The notes: generated by a model not told the origin, from the letters alone. Positions 37,524 to 47,326 are shown, numbered from the stretch's first letter. The stretch is DNA of 64,000 bases from Bacteroidia bacterium (GCA_030432635.1 JAUIMB010000001.1:124001-188000), one strand, 5' to 3'. Numbers and translations are program-made.

Positions 37524-38529
37524 AGGAAAGACATTATTAATTACTGGTGGAACAGGTTCTTTCGGTAATGCCGTTTTAAATCGTTTTCTTAATACAGATA
37601 TTAAGGAAATCCGAATTTTCAGTCGAGATGAAAAGAAGCAGGATGATATGCGAAATCGACTTCAAAATGACAAAGTGAAGTTCTACATTGGTGATGTTAG
37701 GGATTTCAATAGCATTGATCGTGCGATGAGTGGCGTAGATTATGTATTCCATGCAGCTGCCCTAAAACAAGTACCTTCATGTGAATTCTTTCCTATTGAA
37801 GCGGCTAAAACCAATGTGTTTGGCACACAAAACACGATCGACGCTGCAATTAAGAACAACGTGGGCAAGGTAATCTGCTTAAGTACAGACAAAGCAGCTT
37901 ATCCAATTAATGCCATGGGAATTAGCAAGGCTTTGATGGAAAAGGTCGCCATTGCTGCCTCTAGAAACATTTCAGATGACACTACAACAGTTTGCCTTAC
38001 GCGCTATGGAAATGTCATGGCTTCAAGAGGTTCTGTAATCCCATTGTTTGTGAACCAGATTAAAAGCGGATTGCCTTTAACGGTTACCGATCCTAATATG
38101 ACACGCTTTTTAATGTCCTTGGAAGATGCTGTGAACCTGGTCCTGTTTGCATTTACCAACGGAAATCAAGGTGATTTATTCGTCAACAAGGCACCAGCAA
38201 GTACCATAGGTGATTTGGCCAAGGCCATAAAGGATATATTTAGGGCTTCAAATGATATTAAGATTATTGGTACGCGTCATGGTGAAAAACTATATGAAAC
38301 CTTGTGTACTCGAGAGGAAATGCTCAAAGCTGAGGATATGGGTGACTTCTATAGAATTCCAGCAGATAATCGTGACCTAAATTATAACCGTTACTTCTCT
38401 GAAGGGGAAACAGATATTAGCGATATTGAGGATTATCATTCGCATAATACCACACAACTAACGGAAGATGGTTTAAAGCAAACACTTTTGAATCTTAACT
38501 TTATTAAAGAGAGTTTAAATGACATCTAA
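37516..38529 (+). CDS. capE: UDP-N-acetylglucosamine 4,6-dehydratase (CapE/FnlA type)
   Basis: The 337-residue extended SDR has GGTGSFG (residues 11-17) for NAD(P) binding. Its active-site region reads LSTDKAAYPINAMGISKALMEK, where Met replaces the usual catalytic Tyr, as is normal in the CapE/FlaA1 group. It converts UDP-GlcNAc to a 4-keto-6-deoxy L-sugar nucleotide, with inversion at C5 in CapE. With CapF and CapG directly downstream, the product is predicted to be UDP-N-acetyl-L-fucosamine. It overlaps the flippase and the following cupin gene. Confidence 0.9.
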   Translation: MFEGKTLLITGGTGSFGNAVLNRFLNTDIKEIRIFSRDEKKQDDMRNRLQNDKVKFYIGDVRDFNSIDRAMSGVDYVFHAAALKQVPSCEFFPIEAAKTNVFGTQNTIDAAIKNNVGKVICLSTDKAAYPINAMGISKALMEKVAIAASRNISDDTTTVCLTRYGNVMASRGSVIPLFVNQIKSGLPLTVTDPNMTRFLMSLEDAVNLVLFAFTNGNQGDLFVNKAPASTIGDLAKAIKDIFRASNDIKIIGTRHGEKLYETLCTREEMLKAEDMGDFYRIPADNRDLNYNRYFSEGETDISDIEDYHSHNTTQLTEDGLKQTLLNLNFIKESLNDI

Positions 38530-38950
38530 TGTGGGACTTATAAAAGGAAACAGCTTTACTGATGACAGAGGAACCGTTCATTTTGTGAATGATTTTTCCA
38601 TGGAATCAGTTGTGCGTTTGTATGAAATCAGTCCTAAGGATACATCAATCATTAGAGCTTGGCAAGCCCATAAGGAAGAATGCAAATGGTTCTATTGTAC
38701 GAAAGGATCCTTTAAAGTAAATGTGGTGAAGATTGACGATTTTGACAACCCTTCTGAAGATTTGACAGTCAATTCATTCGAGCTCAACGCATCACATCCA
38801 GAGGTGTTGTTCATTCCTGGTGGCTATGCGAATGGATTTAAGGCGATGTCTGAGAATTCAAAGCTCATGGTGTTTTCAAATTTTGGTCTGGATGCTTCAA
38901 AACAAGACGATTATAGGTACGACACAAATAAATGGATAAAAAACTGGTAA
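38519..38950 (+). CDS. WxcM/FdtA-like cupin, sugar-nucleotide modifying
   Basis: The 143-residue single-domain cupin resembles the dTDP-sugar 3,4-ketoisomerase/epimerase group (GNSFTDDRGTVHFVNDF, RAWQAHKEECKWFYCTKGSFKVNVV, FIPGGYANGFKAM). It overlaps capE by 11 nt and sits 4 nt before capF, so it belongs to the same operon. CapE, CapF and CapG should suffice for UDP-L-FucNAc, so this cupin may assist epimerisation of the labile keto intermediate or create a branch product. That role is an inference; the family assignment is moderately secure. Confidence 0.7.
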   Translation: MTSNVGLIKGNSFTDDRGTVHFVNDFSMESVVRLYEISPKDTSIIRAWQAHKEECKWFYCTKGSFKVNVVKIDDFDNPSEDLTVNSFELNASHPEVLFIPGGYANGFKAMSENSKLMVFSNFGLDASKQDDYRYDTNKWIKNW

Positions 38951-38954
38951 CATT

Positions 38955-40088
38955 ATGATAAGTATTGGAATCACAGGTCAAGCTGGATTTATTGGGAACC
39001 ATCTTTACACTACACTTAGTCTTGATGAGACGGTTCAATTAGTGCCTTTTGATAGAAACTTTTTTCAAAAGGATGCGCTTTTAGATGGCTTTGTGTCTAC
39101 TTGTGATGTTATTATACATTTAGCAGCCATGAATCGTCATGACGATCCTCAAGTTATTTATGATACCAATGTTGATCTTGTGTCTAAGCTTGTATCAGCG
39201 TGTGAGCGCACACAATCACATCCGCATATTCTGTTCTCCTCCTCTACTCAAGAGCTTAAGGATAATCTCTACGGAAAGTCTAAAAAGGAAGGAAAAGCCA
39301 TTTTGGAAACATGGGCAGTGAATTCTGATGGAAAAATAACATCACTGACCATTCCAAATGTTTTTGGCCCTTTTGGAAAACCAAATTACAACTCCTTTAT
39401 TGCGACCTTTTGTCATAAATTAACTCATGGTGAAACACCTGAAGTTCACGTCGATTCTGAAGTCAACTTAATTTATGTCAACGAATTGGTAGCAACGTTT
39501 ATAGGTGTCATCAAAGGCGACATTGAAACTTCAGAGTTCAATACCTCGTGCTATGAATATCATGTTCCGCATACGACTTCACGAAAGGTTTCCAATATTT
39601 TAAACCTTCTAGTTTCATTTAAGGATAATTACTTGGACAATGGTGTATTTCCGTCACTAGAAGATCCTTTTGAAAAAGCCCTTTTCAATACGTTTAGATG
39701 TTATGTTCCTCAAGAACATTATCCTGTTAAGTTCCAAAAGCATACCGATCCTAGAGGAAGTTTTGTTGAGATTGCTCGTACCAATACCAGCGGACAATTT
39801 TCGTTTTCCACAACAGTTCCAGGAATTACAAGGGGAAATCATTTTCATACAAGAAAAGCAGAACGTTTTGCCGTAATCAGTGGTAAGGCGCTAATTCAAT
39901 TGCGACGCATTGGAACAGAAGATGTGATCGATTATTATTTGGATGGAAACGAACCAGCATACGTCGATATGCCAATTTGGTATACACACAACATCAAAAA
40001 TATAGGAGATACCGAACTAGTCACTTTATTCTGGATCAACGAACCATACAATCCAGAAGATGCAGATACTTATTTTGAAAATGTATAA
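38955..40088 (+). CDS. capF: CapF: bifunctional epimerase/reductase for UDP-L-FucNAc synthesis
   Basis: The 377-residue two-domain protein has an N-terminal SDR (GITGQAGFIGNHL, residues about 4-16) that performs the NADPH-dependent C4 reduction. Its C-terminal metal cupin (GNHFHTRKAERFAVISGKAL) performs C3 epimerisation, the organisation known for CapF. The product is UDP-2-acetamido-2,6-dideoxy-L-talose. The catalytic region YGKSKKEGKA supplies Tyr and Lys. It lies between the cupin and capG with spacers of 3-4 nt. Confidence 0.92.
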   Translation: MISIGITGQAGFIGNHLYTTLSLDETVQLVPFDRNFFQKDALLDGFVSTCDVIIHLAAMNRHDDPQVIYDTNVDLVSKLVSACERTQSHPHILFSSSTQELKDNLYGKSKKEGKAILETWAVNSDGKITSLTIPNVFGPFGKPNYNSFIATFCHKLTHGETPEVHVDSEVNLIYVNELVATFIGVIKGDIETSEFNTSCYEYHVPHTTSRKVSNILNLLVSFKDNYLDNGVFPSLEDPFEKALFNTFRCYVPQEHYPVKFQKHTDPRGSFVEIARTNTSGQFSFSTTVPGITRGNHFHTRKAERFAVISGKALIQLRRIGTEDVIDYYLDGNEPAYVDMPIWYTHNIKNIGDTELVTLFWINEPYNPEDADTYFENV

Positions 40089-40091
40089 GTC

Positions 40092-41225
40092 ATGAAGAAA
40101 TTAAAAATTATGACGGTTGTCGGAACACGACCAGAGATTATTAGACTGTCTTGCGTTATTCTTGCGCTCGATAGTAACGAAGCCATTGATCATGTGTTAG
40201 TGCATACAGGTCAGAACTATGATTACGAACTTAATGAAATATTCTTTGACGACCTTGGGTTGCGTAAACCAGACCATTTTCTGAATGCGGCCAAAGGATC
40301 TGCCACTGAAACCATAGGTCAGATTTTAATTAATATCGATCCTATTCTTGAAGATGAGCAACCTGACGCCTTTTTGGTGTTAGGCGATACCAATAGCTGT
40401 TTGGCAGCAATCACGGCAAAAAAACGTAAAATTCCTGTCTTTCACATGGAAGCCGGAAACAGATGCTTCGACCAACGCGTCCCTGAAGAAACCAATCGAC
40501 GCATTGTGGATCATTTGGCAGATATCAATTTGACTTATAGTGATATCGCAAGGGAATATTTGCTACGTGAAGGGCTTCCTGCTGACCGTGTCATCAAAAC
40601 TGGCAGTCCGATGTTTGAAGTCCTCAATAAATATCTCGATAAAATTGAAAACTCGGATGTTTTGGAACGATTGGGATTAGAGGATGGCAAGTATTTCGTC
40701 GTATCTGCGCATCGAGAGGAAAATATCAGTAGTGATGTTAATTTCGCCTCGCTTATAGAAAGCCTAAACACCATTGCAGATACTTATAAATTTCCGATAA
40801 TCGTATCTACCCATCCACGAACACGCAATATGATCAATGCAAAATCGGTTAAGGTTCGTGATGAGGTTAAATTTATGAAGCCTTTAGGGTTTAGTGACTA
40901 TAATGCTTTACAACGGAATGCCTTTGCAGTGTTATCAGATAGTGGCACCATTTCAGAGGAATCCTCTATCTTAAACTTTCCAGCCCTTAACATTAGGGAA
41001 GCGCATGAACGACCTGAAGCAATGGAAGAGGCTTCAGTTATGATGGTTGGCTTAAAAGCGGAACGTATCTTACAAGGCTTGGCGGCTTTAAAAGTACAGG
41101 ATAGAAATCCAAATCGAAATTTCAGGCTTGTTGCAGATTACAGTATGCCTAACGTGAGTGAAAAAGTCGTTCGCATCATTATTTCCTATATCGATTATGT
41201 CAATCGCGTAGTCTGGTCTAAATAA
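40092..41225 (+). CDS. capG: CapG: UDP-sugar 2-epimerase (WecB superfamily)
   Basis: The 377-residue protein belongs to the non-hydrolysing UDP-GlcNAc 2-epimerase superfamily (VVGTRPEIIRLS, HTGQNYDYELNEIFF, VLGDTNSCLAA, HMEAGNRCFDQRVPEETNRRI split across residues about 110-135). The GTRPEIIRLS form, instead of GTRPEAIK, is the version seen in CapG/FnlC. It would complete UDP-N-acetyl-L-fucosamine by C2 epimerisation of the CapF product. It follows capF by 3 nt. Confidence 0.9.
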   Translation: MKKLKIMTVVGTRPEIIRLSCVILALDSNEAIDHVLVHTGQNYDYELNEIFFDDLGLRKPDHFLNAAKGSATETIGQILINIDPILEDEQPDAFLVLGDTNSCLAAITAKKRKIPVFHMEAGNRCFDQRVPEETNRRIVDHLADINLTYSDIAREYLLREGLPADRVIKTGSPMFEVLNKYLDKIENSDVLERLGLEDGKYFVVSAHREENISSDVNFASLIESLNTIADTYKFPIIVSTHPRTRNMINAKSVKVRDEVKFMKPLGFSDYNALQRNAFAVLSDSGTISEESSILNFPALNIREAHERPEAMEEASVMMVGLKAERILQGLAALKVQDRNPNRNFRLVADYSMPNVSEKVVRIIISYIDYVNRVVWSK

Positions 41226-41235
41226 AGAAAAGACA

Positions 41236-42444
41236 TTGAAGAAAGGCGTTTTTATATATAGTAATTTCGATTTTTCGGTCAAAAATGCTGGTGTCACTCG
41301 TATGAAGTATTATGCGCAAGCCATTGCAAATACAAACACTTCTGTGTATTTAGTGTCATGTAGCACATCGGCAATTAATGAGCAGGCGTTCAAGGAAATA
41401 TATCCAAATGTTTTCATTTTAGACAACAACACTTTAACTTCTAGTTTTTCAGGAACCTATACCTTCATCAAGAATTTATACCAGTTTTCCAAAAAAGCGA
41501 CACAACAGCAAGCGTATCTCTTCTACCCATCTCCATTAGTCTATTTGGAGGTCATTGCGATGTATTATCTAAAATTCTTAAAGAAGTGTACGGTATTTTA
41601 TGAACTCAATGAAATCAGGAAATACACATCGACCTTCCATGAATCGATGAGTTTAACTCGTCCAATGTATTCGGTAAAAAAACTCATTTACAAAACAACC
41701 TTTTCAGCAATGGAAGGACTTTTGAGGTTTTATGATGGTCTCATCTGTATTTCGACCGCTATTGAAACCTACGGAAAGCGTTTTAACTCAACGACTATAA
41801 GAATTCCGATTCTAACCAATCCGAATTTAGAAAAGGAATTCACTAATGAGACCTATTGTAATGCTGAAAGTTTTAATATTGGATTTTCAGGAAGCATCCA
41901 CCCTATAAAGGAAAATCTGAATAACTTCTTTCAGGTTTTGGGACGATTGCATAAATCTGGATATAAATTTACCTTGAACCTTTGCGGACCAATAAAGAAA
42001 GTGCATCAAACAGAGTTATTTGATAAGCTTGCTGAATTCTTGAACATCAAGACTTCCATAAATTATTACGGTAATCTGGATGCCAAAAATTTGTCTACGT
42101 TTTTGAATCAGCAGCAATTGTTAGTTATCCCAAGAGGATTTACGCCTCAGAACAATTATGGATTTTCGACAAAGTTGTCAGATTACTTAGATCATGCAAA
42201 ACCAGTATTGGTTACCGATGTAAGTGATAATAAACACTTCATTAGGGATGGTGTCAACGGATTTATTGTGCCAACTGATGATAACGACAAAATGTTCGAG
42301 AAATTAGCGTTTATCATAGAGAATTATGATGAAATGCACGAAGCAATTCAACAACGAGCGACTGAAACTTCAAGACAACATTTCTACTTCAAGAATTTTC
42401 ATGATAGTTTTCATTCGTTTTTTTTTAATTCTGAAAGCGTCTGA
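41236..42444 (+). CDS. Glycosyltransferase, GT4-like
   Basis: The 402-residue protein has a GT-B fold pattern. The N-terminal acceptor half starts KKGVFIYSNFDFSVKNAGVTRMKYYAQ. The C-terminal donor half has IGFSGSIHPIKENLNNFFQVL and the family block PRGFTPQNNYGFSTKLSDYLDHAKPVLVTD near residues 295-325. It probably transfers one sugar of the repeat unit on the cytoplasmic face. The start is TTG, 10 nt after capG; no in-frame ATG is available before the conserved N-terminal strand. Donor and acceptor are unknown. Confidence 0.78.
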   Translation: MKKGVFIYSNFDFSVKNAGVTRMKYYAQAIANTNTSVYLVSCSTSAINEQAFKEIYPNVFILDNNTLTSSFSGTYTFIKNLYQFSKKATQQQAYLFYPSPLVYLEVIAMYYLKFLKKCTVFYELNEIRKYTSTFHESMSLTRPMYSVKKLIYKTTFSAMEGLLRFYDGLICISTAIETYGKRFNSTTIRIPILTNPNLEKEFTNETYCNAESFNIGFSGSIHPIKENLNNFFQVLGRLHKSGYKFTLNLCGPIKKVHQTELFDKLAEFLNIKTSINYYGNLDAKNLSTFLNQQQLLVIPRGFTPQNNYGFSTKLSDYLDHAKPVLVTDVSDNKHFIRDGVNGFIVPTDDNDKMFEKLAFIIENYDEMHEAIQQRATETSRQHFYFKNFHDSFHSFFFNSESV

Positions 42445-42481
42445 AGTTTCAAAAAGAATGATATGAGCCATAGACCCTAAA

Positions 42482-43630
42482 ATGAAGAAAAAGAAAGTTT
42501 GCATATTGACGATAAGTTTAGCCATGGGTGGCGCAGAGCGTGTTATAAGTCTGCTGCTTAAACCGTTGGTGAAGGATTATGAAGTGACCTTGGTATTGCT
42601 TTCTGAAAACATTGAGTATGACGTTCCTGATGGTCTTGATATTGTTTGTTTGGGCGAACGCTATAGCTTATCGAATAAGTCACCCTTCTCAAAATTGAAG
42701 GGAATGGCACAGTTTGTTCGCCAATACCGTTCATTGGCAAAACAAAAAAAGTTTGATGTGGTGATATCATTTCTTGCGCTACCCAACATCATCAATGCCA
42801 TGGTGAGTTCTAAATTAAGGCATCGTCCAAAAGTAATCATTAGTGAACGTTGTTATCCTTCAAAGATGTACGAGAACAATAAGTTTGCTATGAAAATCGC
42901 AAGAACATTCTATCCAAAGTACTACAATAAGGCTGATGTGCTCTTTTCGAATTCCACACATATCAACGAAGATTTGAAAGCAAATTTTGGTGTTAACATA
43001 CCGATTGAGCTGATCTACAATCCAATTGAAATCGACAACAACAAATTAAACAGCAACGTAACTTCTGACCTATTTAGCATCATTAATGTTGGCAGTCACG
43101 TTCCTGTAAAAAATCAAAAGTTGCTACTGAAAGCTTTGGCACATCTAGATACTGAATATAAATTGACCATACTTGGTAGTGGTGAATTGACGCCATCGTT
43201 GATGGACTTTTCAAAATCTAAAAACTTGAATGATAGGGTTGGTTTACCAGGAAAAGTATCTAATGTCAAGGATTATTTGCGTAAGAGTGATTGCTTTGTA
43301 CTGTCTTCAAATACGGAAGGTTTTCCAAATGTATTATTGGAAGCTATGGCTGTAGGACTCCCAGTGATTTCAACAAATTGCCTATCTGGACCTCTGGAAA
43401 TCCTAAATGACAATGAACCAATAACCATTACAAAAGGTGAGTTCTATTTGGCGAAGTACGGTATTTTGATTAATGTTGATGATGATATCGCATTGTCCAA
43501 GGCAATTCAATATTATAAAAACAACCATGAAGAGCGCCTAAAATTCAGTGAACTTGGCTATCAGAAAGCAAAATCATATGATCTTCCAGAGATCTACAAA
43601 CAAGTTAAATTATTAATCGACAATACATAA
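42482..43630 (+). CDS. Glycosyltransferase, GT4 family
   Basis: The 382-residue GT-B enzyme has the GT4 N-terminal motif LTISLAMGGAERVISLLLKP. Its donor-binding half contains INVGSHVPVKNQKLLLKALA, LGSGEL and SSNTEGFPNVLLEAMAVGLPVISTN, including the E-x7-E type element (EGFPNVLLE). Such enzymes add hexoses or hexosamines to lipid-linked glycans. It sits between another glycosyltransferase and the asparagine synthase gene in the polysaccharide operon. Linkage specificity cannot be read from sequence. Confidence 0.88.
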   Translation: MKKKKVCILTISLAMGGAERVISLLLKPLVKDYEVTLVLLSENIEYDVPDGLDIVCLGERYSLSNKSPFSKLKGMAQFVRQYRSLAKQKKFDVVISFLALPNIINAMVSSKLRHRPKVIISERCYPSKMYENNKFAMKIARTFYPKYYNKADVLFSNSTHINEDLKANFGVNIPIELIYNPIEIDNNKLNSNVTSDLFSIINVGSHVPVKNQKLLLKALAHLDTEYKLTILGSGELTPSLMDFSKSKNLNDRVGLPGKVSNVKDYLRKSDCFVLSSNTEGFPNVLLEAMAVGLPVISTNCLSGPLEILNDNEPITITKGEFYLAKYGILINVDDDIALSKAIQYYKNNHEERLKFSELGYQKAKSYDLPEIYKQVKLLIDNT

Positions 43631-43637
43631 AGGGATT

Positions 43638-45536
43638 ATGTGTGGAATAAACGGAGTCATTTTCAAGGCAGAGCAAGATGCAAGTACTGTAACACAAGTG
43701 CTTACCAAAATGAACGATTTAATCATTCATCGTGGTCCAGATGATGATGGTGTTTATAATGCCACACATCAGCAGTATGCTGTTGGTATGGGTATGAGGC
43801 GTTTGTCAATTATTGACTTGAGTACTGGAGATCAACCAATGTATTCACAAGACAAATCGATAAGCATCGTATTTAATGGTGAAATATACAATTTCCAAGT
43901 ATTGAAACGTCAGTTGGAAGATCAAGGTGTGCAGTTTTCCACAACGAGTGATACCGAAGTTATTTTAAAACTGTATGAAGCCCATGGTACAGATGCTTTT
44001 GCAATGCTTGATGGCATGTTCGGATTGAGTATTCACGATAAAAACATAAACAAGGTATATATTGCTAGGGATTTCTTCGGAGAGAAACCGCTATATTATA
44101 CCAATACGAATTCTAATTTCTTTTGGGCTTCCGAGTTGAAGTCCATTACTAATTGTTTGACTTCAAAACCGAATATCTGTAAAGAGGGTTTAAATCTCTA
44201 CTTTAGATTAACCTACATCCCTGCACCATATACCATTTATGAAGGTGTTTCCAAGTTGGAAGCTAACAATTATATCGCATATGATTTAAACAATTTTGAA
44301 TTCACTATCCATCAAATCCATGATACGACTCCAAAGCCAAAATCAAAACTTTCATTTGAAGCGGCAAAAAAGGAAGTCAATGAGCGAGTATTCAAAAGTG
44401 TTGAATCGCGTTCGATTTCCGATGTGCCTTTAGGTACTTTCCTTTCAGGAGGTGTGGATTCTTCCGTGGTATCCCATTGTTTGTCTCAAATTAGTGATAG
44501 TAAGATTGATACCTTTTCCATCGGATTTGAAAAAGCCTCATTCGATGAAACCGATAAATCTAGAGTGGTTGCAAAACTCATCAACAGTAATCATCATGAA
44601 TTCATTATCAACGAATCGGATTTAAGTGAAAATATTGATGAAATTTTACTCAATTTTGATGAACCTTTTGCCGACTCCTCTTCGCTCCCAACCTATTTGG
44701 TATCTAACAAAACGAAGGCCTACGTTAAAGTAGCCTTAACTGGAGATGGAGGTGATGAAGTGTTTGGAGGTTATAATAAATATTACATTGGAAAACTAAA
44801 TAAACGCTATACTTCAGTGGTGCCCAAATTTGTACATGATGGTGTCAAATCAATTACTTCGGCAACACTTAAGCAGAAAGATGATAGTCGAGGATTTAAG
44901 TATAGAATAAATAAGTTGGTCAATGCGATTGATTATGAGGATAATCATTATTGGGATATCATTTCCCTAGGATTAACGACAGATGACATTAATACCTTGT
45001 TAGTTGACGACTATCAGAAGCAACAGATTTTCAGTTATTACAAATCAAAAACAGGCATTGCCAATCCGAGGTCATTGAATGATTTCAGAACCATTGATCG
45101 TCATGTGAGCCTTGAAGGAGATATGTTGGTCAAGGTAGATCGAACGAGTATGTTGAATTCCTTGGAATGTAGAGCACCATTTTTAAATCGAGGGCTCTTT
45201 GATTTTACTATGACCTTACCTGAAGACTATTTATTAAAAAAGTGGAGTAAAAAGCATATTCTAAAAGAAGCTTTCAAGGACGTTTTTCCTGAAGGGTTTT
45301 TAGAAAAATCAAAGCAAGGCTTTGGTGTTCCTGTTGGTGATTGGTTAAGAAGCGGACTCAAAAAGGAGCTTTTGGGTTATGCGGAAACCTCTTTATTGAA
45401 AAGGCAAGGCATTTTTAATGTAGATAACATCACAAAATTAGTTCAAAACCACGTTAATGGCAAAGCAGATAATACTTTCAAGGTTTGGTCGTTTTTTTGC
45501 TTTCAAAAATGGTATGTGACCACATATAATCACTAG
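43638..45536 (+). CDS. asnB: Asparagine synthase (glutamine-hydrolysing)
   Basis: The 632-residue protein starts MCGINGV with the Cys2 nucleophile of class II glutamine amidotransferases. A PP-loop synthetase domain follows with SGGVDSS at about residues 270-276 and the ALTGDGGDEVFGGY block. Its classical reaction makes asparagine from aspartate with glutamine as nitrogen donor. Copies inside polysaccharide clusters often amidate carboxyl groups of uronic acids or amino-acid substituents, which is the more likely role here. It is 7 nt after a glycosyltransferase gene and 24 nt before another. Confidence 0.88.
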   Translation: MCGINGVIFKAEQDASTVTQVLTKMNDLIIHRGPDDDGVYNATHQQYAVGMGMRRLSIIDLSTGDQPMYSQDKSISIVFNGEIYNFQVLKRQLEDQGVQFSTTSDTEVILKLYEAHGTDAFAMLDGMFGLSIHDKNINKVYIARDFFGEKPLYYTNTNSNFFWASELKSITNCLTSKPNICKEGLNLYFRLTYIPAPYTIYEGVSKLEANNYIAYDLNNFEFTIHQIHDTTPKPKSKLSFEAAKKEVNERVFKSVESRSISDVPLGTFLSGGVDSSVVSHCLSQISDSKIDTFSIGFEKASFDETDKSRVVAKLINSNHHEFIINESDLSENIDEILLNFDEPFADSSSLPTYLVSNKTKAYVKVALTGDGGDEVFGGYNKYYIGKLNKRYTSVVPKFVHDGVKSITSATLKQKDDSRGFKYRINKLVNAIDYEDNHYWDIISLGLTTDDINTLLVDDYQKQQIFSYYKSKTGIANPRSLNDFRTIDRHVSLEGDMLVKVDRTSMLNSLECRAPFLNRGLFDFTMTLPEDYLLKKWSKKHILKEAFKDVFPEGFLEKSKQGFGVPVGDWLRSGLKKELLGYAETSLLKRQGIFNVDNITKLVQNHVNGKADNTFKVWSFFCFQKWYVTTYNH

Positions 45537-45560
45537 TGTCTTAATGACACAAGCCCTATC

Positions 45561-46709
45561 ATGAAAAAACTCATTCGCATTACTACAGTTCCATCGTCAT
45601 TACGGACACTCTTAAAAGGGCAGTTACGTTTTATGGGTGCGCATTATGAGGTCATTGGAGTTTCTGGTGATGGAGACGCCTTAGCTGAAGTACGAGAAAA
45701 TGAAGGCATCAAAACGCATGTGGTAGAAATGACGCGTACCATTACGCCACTCAAAGATCTAAAGGCAACCTATCAACTCTACAAGTTCTTCAAACGGGAA
45801 AAGCCATTTATCGTTCATACCCATACACCAAAAGCAGGAACTGTTGGTATGCTTGCAGCTAAATTGGCTGGCGTGCCACATCGTCTGCATACAATTGCTG
45901 GATTGCCATTACTGGAAGTGGAAGGAACCAAACGTAAGATTCTTGATGCTGTTGAGAGGTTTACTTACACATGTGCGACTCATGTCCTGCCAAATTCGTT
46001 CGTCATTAAGGATATTGTCATTGCCAATAAATACACGAAGCCATCCAAGTTGACGGTCATAGGCAACGGTAGTTCTAATGGCATTGACATAAAGCATTAC
46101 GATAGCGCGCACATTTCCGAAGTACAACAAAAGGCTTTAAGACATGAACTTGGCATAAGTGATTCTGATATCGTTTTTATCTTTATCGGCAGAGTTGTGA
46201 AGGATAAAGGTATTAATGAATTGGTCCAGGCATTTAATCGATTGTCGTCTAGAAATCCGAATAGTAAATTACTGCTTGTTGGCAGAAAGGAAGATCACTT
46301 GGATCCCTTACTTCCTGAGAGTGAAAGCATCATTAAAAATAATAACTGTATTTTAGCGGTTGGTGTCCAAAAGGATATCAGACCCTATGTTGCGATTTCG
46401 CATGTGTTAACCTTTCCAAGTTACCGAGAAGGGTTTCCCAATGTGGTATTGCAATGCAGTAGTATGAATTTGCCTTGCATTGTATCCAATATTAATGGTT
46501 GCAATGAAATTATTGAGCATGATGTCAATGGTTTAATCATTCCAAAAAAAGATGAGAAAGCACTTGAACATGCCATGCAATATATGATCGATAATCCTGA
46601 AAAACGTCAAGATATGGTGTTGCATTCGAGATCGAGAATTATAGAGCGATTTCAACAGGAATTTGTTTGGAACGAATTATTGGAATTTTATAAAAGCCTC
46701 AAATTATGA
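45561..46709 (+). CDS. Glycosyltransferase, GT4 family (paralogue a)
   Basis: The 382-residue GT-B enzyme has IVHTHTPKAGTVGMLAAKLAG in the acceptor half and FIGRVVKDKGINELVQAF plus PSYREGFPNVVLQ in the donor half. These motifs match the CapM/PglA-like GT4 enzymes that extend a lipid-linked sugar. The whole sequence is clearly related to the gene at 49736-50875: both start with a VTT-x-x-SLR/KDLLxGQLRFM region and share long blocks throughout. It overlaps the PglC-like gene by 4 nt (ATGA), suggesting the two act in sequence. Confidence 0.9.
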   Translation: MKKLIRITTVPSSLRTLLKGQLRFMGAHYEVIGVSGDGDALAEVRENEGIKTHVVEMTRTITPLKDLKATYQLYKFFKREKPFIVHTHTPKAGTVGMLAAKLAGVPHRLHTIAGLPLLEVEGTKRKILDAVERFTYTCATHVLPNSFVIKDIVIANKYTKPSKLTVIGNGSSNGIDIKHYDSAHISEVQQKALRHELGISDSDIVFIFIGRVVKDKGINELVQAFNRLSSRNPNSKLLLVGRKEDHLDPLLPESESIIKNNNCILAVGVQKDIRPYVAISHVLTFPSYREGFPNVVLQCSSMNLPCIVSNINGCNEIIEHDVNGLIIPKKDEKALEHAMQYMIDNPEKRQDMVLHSRSRIIERFQQEFVWNELLEFYKSLKL

Positions 46710-47326
46710 AATTGTACAAAACCCTAATAAAGCCCTTTTTTGATAGACTTCTGGCTACGATCGGCTTTATCATTCTGTTTCCGATTTTTATTGTGGTATG
46801 GTCTATACTAATGGTTTCAAATCGTGGTTCTGCTTTTTTTTATCAGCAACGTCCTGGAAAGAATGAACGCATCTTTAAAATCATTAAGTTCAAGACCATG
46901 AACGACAAAACGGATAGTAATGGTGAACTTCTTCCAGCGCAACAACGATTGACCAAGACAGGTATCTTCATTAGGAAGCATTCATTAGATGAAATTCCAC
47001 AACTTCTTAATGTCATCAAGGGTGACATGAGTTTAATTGGCCCAAGACCGCTTTTAACCAAATATCTTGAGGTCTATAACGATTTTCAAAAACAACGTCA
47101 TCTTATCAAGCCTGGTATCACTGGTTGGGCTCAGGTCAATGGTAGAAATGCCATTAGTTGGGAACAGAAGTTTGAATATGATGTGTACTACGTTAAGCAT
47201 ATGAACTTTCTTTTAGATTTAAAAATACTTGTACTTACAGTTTATAAAGTATTTAAGAAAGACGGTATCTACAATGCAGATAATGATATTGTTCCAGATT
47301 TCACAGGAACTAAAACCGAAAATTAA
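46706..47326 (+). CDS. PglC-like undecaprenyl-phosphate sugar-1-phosphate transferase
   Basis: The 206-residue protein is a small phosphoglycosyltransferase. It has an N-terminal membrane hairpin (about 14-35), then FYQQRPGKNERIFKIIKFKTMND, TKTGIFIRKHSLDEIPQLLNV and the GDMSLIGPRPLL motif. It lacks the extra N-terminal membrane domain of WcaJ/WbaP. It would start the repeat unit by moving a sugar-1-phosphate onto undecaprenyl phosphate. It is coupled to the upstream GT4 gene and abuts the ATP-grasp gene with no gap. Confidence 0.92.
   Translation: MKLYKTLIKPFFDRLLATIGFIILFPIFIVVWSILMVSNRGSAFFYQQRPGKNERIFKIIKFKTMNDKTDSNGELLPAQQRLTKTGIFIRKHSLDEIPQLLNVIKGDMSLIGPRPLLTKYLEVYNDFQKQRHLIKPGITGWAQVNGRNAISWEQKFEYDVYYVKHMNFLLDLKILVLTVYKVFKKDGIYNADNDIVPDFTGTKTEN

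Noticed and set aside
45536-45550. Small hairpin GTGTC/GACAC between asnB and the GT4 gene
   Set aside because: The stem is only 5 bp, has no T run, and the flanking genes appear to be in one operon, so it is not a convincing terminator.
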